A DNA stretch of 9,656 bases from JAJDOJ01 sp034722015 (lineage in GTDB: Bacteria > Pseudomonadota > Gammaproteobacteria > JAJDOJ01): the NCBI GenBank assembly GCA_034722015.1, contig JAYENI010000149.1, positions 1-9,656 on the forward strand, given 5' to 3'. The translations under genes were made by a program, and so were the position numbers. This document shows positions 5,832 to 9,656 of this stretch, piece by piece. Below the pieces are notes generated by a model. It was not told the origin of the DNA, did not search any database, and saw only the letters and a program-made list of their open reading frames with translations. The stretch's first letter is position 1. Each line of letters begins with the position of its first letter.

Positions 5832-6119
5832 TTAGAAGCGGATGTCGATGTTCGACGTATTGTCAGCGTACTGCGACGGATCGGAGTAGACACTCGGGTT
5901 CTTGAAGAAGGCCGACTGGTTCGCGTTGTTTATCGTGTTCTCCAGGCCCTGAGTATTACCCTGCAGCACGCTCACGTCGGCGCTGAAGTCGTACTCCTTC
6001 ACCTTGGTTACGGACTTGAAGGGAAAGCCGGGGAAACTGTAGCCGGAACCGCCGGCAACGGAAGCCATGGCGTCACGGTCGAGGGATTTGCTGTCTGCGA
6101 GATCTTTGAGCATCAACAT
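5832..6119 (-). CDS. Small protein with double-glycine-type leader and Asn-rich core
   Basis: The 95-residue product begins with a leader (1-24) ending LDRDAMASVAGG, which matches the double-glycine leader pattern of peptides cut and exported by C39-peptidase ABC transporters. The predicted 71-residue core has an aromatic/Gly/Pro start (SGYSFPGFPF), then an Asn/Gln/Ser-rich stretch (QGNTQGLENTINNANQSAFF, 53-72) and ends in IDIRF. It has no cysteine, so classical lanthipeptide or disulfide maturation is unlikely; a secreted fibre- or amyloid-forming subunit or a bacteriocin is possible, but this is inference. The ATG at 6119 was chosen over the longer frame from 6209 because AGGAG lies at the right distance and the leader then starts at Met. 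A sigma-54 promoter match lies upstream and a strong terminator downstream, so it is a single-gene unit. No transporter is in the window. Confidence 0.78.
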   Translation of the reverse strand: MLMLKDLADSKSLDRDAMASVAGGSGYSFPGFPFKSVTKVKEYDFSADVSVLQGNTQGLENTINNANQSAFFKNPSVYSDPSQYADNTSNIDIRF

Positions 6120-6190
6120 GGTGTTTTCTCCTGAAGCGTATCGTGTCGGTTTGAAATGGTCATGAACGATCATTCGTCCATGCCAGGGTA

Positions 6191-6209
6191 GTTGCACTCG
6201 CCGTGCCAA
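6191..6209 (-). promoter_or_regulatory. Sigma-54 (RpoN) promoter of the double-glycine-leader gene
   Basis: On the minus strand TTGGCACGGCGAGTGCAAC carries the -24 box TGGCACG, four bases, then GTGCA against the consensus TTGCA; the invariant GG and GC are exactly ten bases apart. Only the first T of the -12 box differs. Transcription would start near 6180, giving a leader of about 60 bases that contains the AGGAG ribosome site. Confidence 0.65.
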
Positions 6210-6288
6210 CTTGGGAATATCCGCGGCAGAAAATTCTCATCCTATTGAAAGTAAAAAGGAAAAAACATCTGGATGGATTCGTGTCGGA

Positions 6289-6306
6289 ATCGACCTTGAG
6301 GTTGAT
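6289..6306. promoter_or_regulatory. Palindrome, candidate enhancer-binding-protein site
   Basis: ATCGACCTTGAGGTTGAT is an 18-bp imperfect palindrome (ATC, ACCT / AGGT, GAT, with one mismatched pair) about 80 to 100 bases upstream of the sigma-54 -24 box. That is where activators of sigma-54 promoters usually bind. The assignment rests on position and symmetry only. Confidence 0.3.
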
Positions 6307-6409
6307 CTCGGGGCGGTGTTGGAAAAGACAGAACAGATTCGACAACATAGAACGCTACTCACCAACGAAATAGCTCCTCCCCCTCAATGGGGAAGGAGCC
6401 AATGATATT

Positions 6410-6624
6410 TCCTCCCCCCTGGCAGGGGGGAGGTCAGGAGGGGGGTTGAGACCCTCATCGGGCACCGTGCATTCCCATGCCCCCACCCCCATCCCGGCCT
6501 TCCCCCTCAATGTGAAAGGAGCAAAGCCTGAATTCATCTCTCCCCCCTGACAGCAACCGTAGGTCGGGTTAGGCGCGCCCCAAACCAACGCAACTCGCAA
6601 CACCCGCCCGCGCCGTAACCCGAC
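6410..6624 (+). repeat. Direct repeat C, left border of the Phd/PIN module
   Basis: A compound repeat: a CCTCCCCCCTGGCAGG hairpin, GAGACCCTCATCGGGCACCG, the CCCACCCCCATCCCGGCC block, GAATTCATCTCTCCCCCC, and then the GTAGGTCGGGTTAG ... GTAACCCGAC REP unit. It recurs at 7460-7676 in the same orientation with over 90 percent identity by eye, so the two copies are recent relative to the other members of the family. Confidence 0.9.
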
Positions 6625-6715
6625 AATCCGTTCGAGGATTGAAGGAACAATACCTGTGTCCTCCCCCTCATCACCTCCTATCCAGCCGAGGCGATGCCGC
6701 TCAAGGGCGAAAAAA

Positions 6716-6738
6716 TGTGTACACTTGTAATGTACACA
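6716..6738. promoter_or_regulatory. Operator of the Phd/PIN operon
   Basis: TGTGTACA, seven bases, then TGTACACA is a perfect inverted repeat. The spacer and right arm contain TGTAAT (6727-6732), a plausible -10 box, so a bound antitoxin dimer would block transcription. It ends 14 bases before the antitoxin ATG, and AGGAG (6741-6745) follows at once. This matches the usual autoregulation of Phd-family operons. Confidence 0.7.
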
Positions 6739-6752
6739 CCAGGAGTGACCAA

Positions 6753-6983
6753 ATGCTCGAAATCAATGTGAAGGAGGCCCGGGACCGTTTCCGTGAACTG
6801 CTTGATCTTGCCGAGGCGGGTGAGGACGTCGTGATTCTTCGCCGGGGACATCCCGTCGCGCGGCTAATTCCGGTGGAGAAGCCAGTCAAGCATCTGCCCT
6901 CACTCGAGACGTTTCGTGAAGGAATAGGTCCTTCCGGTTCGCCTTCGAGCGATTTGTTACGCGAAGACCGTGACGCGAGATGA
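6753..6983 (+). CDS. Phd/YefM-family antitoxin
   Basis: The 76-residue protein has the standard prevent-host-death fold: MLEINVKEARDRFRELLDLA (1-20) followed by EDVVILRRGHPVARLIPVE (24-42), which forms the DNA-binding dimer, and a disordered charged C-terminal tail (50-76) that should wrap and inhibit the toxin. The ATG at 6753 is set by AGGAG eight bases upstream and by the operator just before it; a longer frame from 6639 would run through the operator and is rejected. The stop overlaps the toxin start as ATGA, so the pair is translationally coupled. Phd-type antitoxins paired with PIN toxins are common. Confidence 0.92.
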   Translation: MLEINVKEARDRFRELLDLAEAGEDVVILRRGHPVARLIPVEKPVKHLPSLETFREGIGPSGSPSSDLLREDRDAR

Positions 6984-7420
6984 AAAGCTGGTACGTGGAC
7001 ACGAGCATACTGGGCGCCTATTACTGCCCTGAGCCTCTTAGTTCCCGGGCGGAGCGTTTTCTCGGTGGTGTAGACGAGATCGTCATCAGCATTCTGACCG
7101 AGGTGGAACTGTTCTCGCTGGTGGCGAAAAAACGTCGCAGGAAAGACTTCGGAGAAGCGTCAGCACGAAAAATCCTCATGGAATTTCAGAGCCACCTCGA
7201 GGAGGGGTACTATCGCAAGATCGCATTGGGTGTCGATCACTGGTATCTGGCGCGCGACATGATCGCGGAGTTCAAGACCTCACTTCGTACCCTGGATGCA
7301 CTTCATCTGGCCGTGGCTTCTCGTGAAGGATTGCCCATGGTTACCGCGGACGCGGCTCTTGCCGCCTCCGGCAGGCGGTATGGTGTAGAAATCCGACTCA
7401 TAAAAGCGCCGGCCGCCTAG
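6980..7420 (+). CDS. PIN-domain ribonuclease toxin (VapC-like)
   Basis: The 146-residue protein is a PIN-domain toxin of the VapC type, expected to cut RNA (often tRNA or rRNA) with a metal ion. All four acidic positions are visible: Asp7 in YVDTSILGAYY, Glu43 in ISILTEVELFSLV, Asp106 in RTLDALHLA and Asp124 in VTADAALA. Length is normal. With its antitoxin intact and overlapping, the module looks complete. The target cannot be read from the sequence. Confidence 0.93.
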   Translation: MKSWYVDTSILGAYYCPEPLSSRAERFLGGVDEIVISILTEVELFSLVAKKRRRKDFGEASARKILMEFQSHLEEGYYRKIALGVDHWYLARDMIAEFKTSLRTLDALHLAVASREGLPMVTADAALAASGRRYGVEIRLIKAPAA

Positions 7421-7781
7421 CCGGGCGTCCGTTTAAACCGGACCACTGCAAAACAGTATTCCTCCCCCCTGGCAGGGGGGAGGCCAGGAGGGGGGTTGAG
7501 ACCCTCATCGGGCACCGTGCATACCCAGGCCCCCACCCCCATCCCGGCCTTCCCCCTCAATGGGGAAGGTGTAAAGCCTGAATTCATCTCTCCCCCCTGG
7601 CAGCAACCGTAGGTCGGGTTAGGCGCGCCCCTAGCCGGCGAAACTTGCAACACACCCGCCCGCGCCGTAACCCGACGTTGCCTTCGACACCAATTCATTC
7701 GTCCACTCCGGTTGGGGTAGACTCCCCACCCTGGCCACTCCACAACAACCCTAAACACAGCTCACAAGGACGAGCCCCGGC
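7421..7781. other. Gap between PIN toxin and wbpA-like gene
   Basis: This 361-base stretch is mostly direct repeat D (7460-7676). The remaining 105 bases before the next gene must hold its promoter; TAGACT at 7718-7723 could be a -10 box, but no acceptable -35 is seen. The frame at 7417-7758 on the minus strand comes from the repeat and is not a gene. Confidence 0.5.
7460..7676 (+). repeat. Direct repeat D, right border of the Phd/PIN module
   Basis: This is the second copy of the compound repeat at 6410-6624, in the same order and orientation. Differences are concentrated in the C-tract hairpin (CAATGGGGAAGG here, CAATGTGAAAGG there) and in the loop of the REP unit, which is two bases longer here. 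The two copies flank about 835 bases carrying the toxin-antitoxin pair. Confidence 0.9.
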
Positions 7782-9086
7782 ATGAAAGACCAGCTCATCA
7801 AAAAACTCGCCGACAAGACCGCCAACATCGGCATCATCGGGCTTGGTTACGTCGGACTTCCGCTCGCCCTGCGCTACGCCGAGGCCGGCTATCGCGTCCT
7901 GGGTTTCGACATCGATCCGCGCAAGCCCGAGATGTTGCACGCGGGCGAGTGCTACATCTGCCACATTCCGACTGAAAAAATTGCCAGTGCCATCGAATCG
8001 GGGATGGAGGCGACCAGCGATTTCGCCCGGGCAGGGGAGGCGGATGCCCTGATCATCTGCGTCCCGACGCCGCTCGACCTCCACCGCGAGCCGGACCTGA
8101 GTTACGTCCTCGACACCACCCGCTCCCTTGTGCCCTACCTGCGTCCTGGCCAGGTGATCTCGCTCGAGAGCACGACCTACCCCGGCACGACCGACGAGGA
8201 ACTCCGCCCGATCGTCGAGGGCGCCGGCTTTACTGTCGGCCAGGAGGTCTTCCTCGTCTATTCCCCGGAGCGCGAGGACCCCGGCAACCCCAACTTCACC
8301 ACGCGCAGCATCCCCAAAGTGTGCGGCGGCCTGACCGGGGACTGCCTGGAGGTCGGTGTGGCCCTGTACGAACAGGTGATCGATCAGGTCGTCCCTGTGA
8401 GCTCCACCCGCGCGGCCGAGATGACCAAGCTGCTCGAGAACATCCACCGGGCCGTCAACATCGGGCTGGTAAACGAGATGAAGATCGTCGCCGACCGCAT
8501 GGGCATCGACATCCATGAGGTGATCCAGGCTGCCTCCACCAAGCCCTTCGGGTTCGTCCCTTACCGACCCGGCCCCGGTCTCGGCGGTCACTGCATCCCC
8601 ATCGACCCGTTCTATCTCACCTGGAAGGCGCGCGAATACGGTGTGTACACCCGTTTCATCGAACTGGCCGGCGAGGTCAACGGCCACATGCCAGAGTGGG
8701 TGGTCGGCAAGGTCGCCGAGGGGCTCAACGGCCAGCGCAAGGCGGTCAACGGCGCCCGCGTCCTGGTGCTCGGCGTCGCCTACAAGAAGAACATCGACGA
8801 CCCGCGCGAATCGCCCGCCGCCGAACTCATGCGACTCCTTCAGGACCGCGGCGCGACCGTCGCCTACAGCGATCCCCACATCCCCGTCTTCCCGAAGATG
8901 CGCAAGTACGACTTCGACCTGGAAAGCACGCCGCTAACGCCCGAGGCAATCGCCTCGTTCGACTGCCTCCTGATCGCCACCGACCACGACGCCTTCGACT
9001 ACGAACTGATCCGCGAACACGCCAGACTCATCGTCGACACCCGCGGCGTCTACCCCGAACCCACCCCCCACATCATCAAGGCCTGA
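7782..9086 (+). CDS. wbpA: Nucleotide-sugar dehydrogenase, UDP-GlcNAc 6-dehydrogenase (WbpA-like)
   Basis: The 434-residue enzyme belongs to the UDP-glucose/GDP-mannose dehydrogenase family, which oxidises C6 of a nucleotide sugar to the acid with two NAD. An N-terminal Rossmann site GIIGLGYVG is at 17-25, a central domain follows, the catalytic Cys271 sits in GPGLGGHCIPIDPFYL, and the C-terminal UDP-binding domain includes VLGVAYKKNIDDPRESP. Length and the opening ALRYAEAGYRVLGFDIDPRK resemble WbpA, which makes UDP-GlcNAcA for O-antigen sugars; UDP-GalNAc or UDP-ManNAc as substrate cannot be excluded. AAGGACGAG before the ATG is the ribosome site. No other polysaccharide gene is in view, so its pathway is unproven. 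The enzyme is cytosolic. Confidence 0.9.
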   Translation: MKDQLIKKLADKTANIGIIGLGYVGLPLALRYAEAGYRVLGFDIDPRKPEMLHAGECYICHIPTEKIASAIESGMEATSDFARAGEADALIICVPTPLDLHREPDLSYVLDTTRSLVPYLRPGQVISLESTTYPGTTDEELRPIVEGAGFTVGQEVFLVYSPEREDPGNPNFTTRSIPKVCGGLTGDCLEVGVALYEQVIDQVVPVSSTRAAEMTKLLENIHRAVNIGLVNEMKIVADRMGIDIHEVIQAASTKPFGFVPYRPGPGLGGHCIPIDPFYLTWKAREYGVYTRFIELAGEVNGHMPEWVVGKVAEGLNGQRKAVNGARVLVLGVAYKKNIDDPRESPAAELMRLLQDRGATVAYSDPHIPVFPKMRKYDFDLESTPLTPEAIASFDCLLIATDHDAFDYELIREHARLIVDTRGVYPEPTPHIIKA

Positions 9087-9400
9087 CATCGAAGCCCCTC
9101 TCCCCCCGGGATAGTCTTTGTAGGTCGGGTTAGCACAGCGTAACCCGATAATTGCAATTCAATTTGACGACGTGCTATCCCGATTATCCACCATCGAGTC
9201 CCGCGCCCCGGCGGGGAGAACACACGTCCACCCCATCCCCGAGTACCCATTCACCGCCAACGTCGTTTGATACAACGAAGCGGCATCCGGCAAATAATCC
9301 AGCACCGTTAGCACCGGATCATAAATCGATTGCAAATCCATCGGCGCCGCCATGGCATCGATTCCTTGCGTACGAAAGAGCTTCATCGTCCGTGGCATAT
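9087..9400. other. Repeat-bearing gap after the dehydrogenase gene
   Basis: This 314-base gap holds a REP-like unit (9120-9149) enclosed by C-rich and G-rich inverted stretches (TCTCCCCCCGGG at 9099-9110 and CCCCGGCGGGGAGA at 9207-9220). From 9225 to 9398 the composition is lower in GC. A minus-strand frame (9159-9398, 79 residues) begins just after the PIN gene stop, but it resembles no family I know and its end runs into repeat-like sequence. Confidence 0.5.
9120..9149 (+). repeat. REP-like hairpin, GTAGGTCGGGTTAG family
   Basis: GTAGGTCGGGTTAGCACAGC followed by GTAACCCGAT folds as GTCGGGTTA against TAACCCGAT with a GTAG head. It is the shortest and cleanest of the four copies in the window. 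Confidence 0.75.
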
Positions 9401-9656
9401 TCAGGCTTCTTTTTTTGGGAAATATGTCACGTCGGTCAGTCCGTCGAAGTGGTTGTCGGAGGTGACGAGTTCGATCCTGTGTTTCCGGGCGCTGGCGTAG
9501 ATGACTGCGTCGGCGAAGGACAGGCCGTGTTCGCGGCCCAGGTCTGCCGCCAGCAGTGTGATGGAGGTATCGAGATCGACGACGGTAGAGCGGGTCGTAC
9601 GGGCGACGGCTTTCATCGCGGCCTCCTCGCCCCGATTCCGCTCCAGCCACTTGTAT
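9401..9656 (-). CDS. PIN-domain toxin, C-terminal part, cut by window edge
   Basis: The minus-strand frame is open to the edge of the window, so the N-terminus and any antitoxin lie to the right. The visible 84 residues begin YKWLERNRGEEAAMKAVA and continue with VVDLDTSITLLAADLGREHG, then LSFADAVIYASARKHRIEL and VTSDNHFDGL. The last two segments carry the third and fourth acidic positions of the PIN active site (Asp in SFADA and TSDNHF). The fold is the VapC type found next to AbrB- or Phd-like antitoxins. A Met inside the frame (complement of 9614-9616) is not the true start, since clear PIN sequence precedes it. Confidence 0.85.
   Translation of the reverse strand, partial: YKWLERNRGEEAAMKAVARTTRSTVVDLDTSITLLAADLGREHGLSFADAVIYASARKHRIELVTSDNHFDGLTDVTYFPKKEA

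Larger units (their letters stand above)
6120..6752. other. Gene-free control and repeat region
   Basis: This 633-base stretch holds, left to right, the leader and sigma-54 promoter of the minus-strand gene, a possible activator site, a short hairpin (CTCCTCCCCCTCAATGGGGA and its partner, 6374-6397), the 215-bp direct repeat (6410-6624) and the operator of the Phd gene (6716-6738). Short frames here, such as 6211-6405 plus and 6160-6348 minus, show no ribosome site or recognisable domain. I see no RNA gene. Confidence 0.6.

Noticed and set aside
6120..6209. N-terminal extension of the leader-peptide gene
   Set aside because: The longer frame starts within the sigma-54 promoter and lacks a ribosome site; the start at 6119 has AGGAG and gives a clean leader.
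6639..6752. N-terminal extension of the Phd antitoxin
   Set aside because: It would be translated through the operator and ribosome site; the ATG at 6753 has AGGAG and gives a normal Phd start.
6410..7676. CRISPR array
   Set aside because: There are only two long repeat copies with genes between them, not short repeats with even spacers.
7695..8879. 394-residue open frame on the minus strand
   Set aside because: It is antisense to the WbpA-like dehydrogenase, whose motifs are unmistakable; long antisense frames are normal in GC-rich genes.
9159..9398. 79-residue minus-strand frame just after the PIN gene stop
   Set aside because: It has no ribosome site or known family, and its C-terminal part comes from repeat-like sequence. 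It could be a remnant, but I cannot support it as a gene.

Overview
This is a GC-rich chromosomal window from a bacterium, very probably a gammaproteobacterium. The best evidence is the run of a YqaA-family membrane protein, NlpD and RpoS on the plus strand, with an RpoS whose core closely follows the E. coli protein. Many intergenic hairpin repeats with a GTAGG head, and a single intergenic GC-rich repeat family in several copies, fit a Chromatiales or Ectothiorhodospira-like genome, but that finer placement is inference.

Layout. Positions 1-90 are the last part of a group II intron (domains V and VI). A secreted GlcG/HbpS-type protein follows (161-682, plus). It converges on an unrecognised 184-residue protein (884-1438, minus) across a GC-rich repeat. 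A divergent promoter region with a 23-bp palindrome leads into yqaA (1676-2260), nlpD (about 2203-2964) and rpoS (3352-4440). RpoS carries an unusual lysine-rich linker encoded by three 18-bp tandem repeats.

Between rpoS and a nucleotide-sugar dehydrogenase gene (7782-9086, WbpA-like) lies an accessory stretch of about 3.3 kb. It holds a MntA-HepT toxin-antitoxin pair (4644-5511), a hairpin MITE-like element starting on the hepT stop codon (5511-5669), a minus-strand gene for a 95-residue protein with a double-glycine type leader and an Asn-rich, Cys-free core (5832-6119) behind a good sigma-54 promoter match, and a Phd/PIN-domain toxin-antitoxin pair (6753-7420). Each toxin-antitoxin pair sits between two direct repeats: about 109 bp around mntA-hepT and about 215 bp around the Phd/PIN pair. 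A third toxin, a PIN protein on the minus strand, runs off the right edge (9401-9656).

How the genes relate. NlpD (amidase activation in the envelope), YqaA (membrane) and RpoS (stationary-phase sigma factor) form the conserved housekeeping block. The region downstream of rpoS looks like a landing zone for small selfish or defence modules that came in with, or rearranged through, the repeats. The most novel item is the sigma-54-driven double-glycine-leader protein; no exporter or protease for it is visible here.
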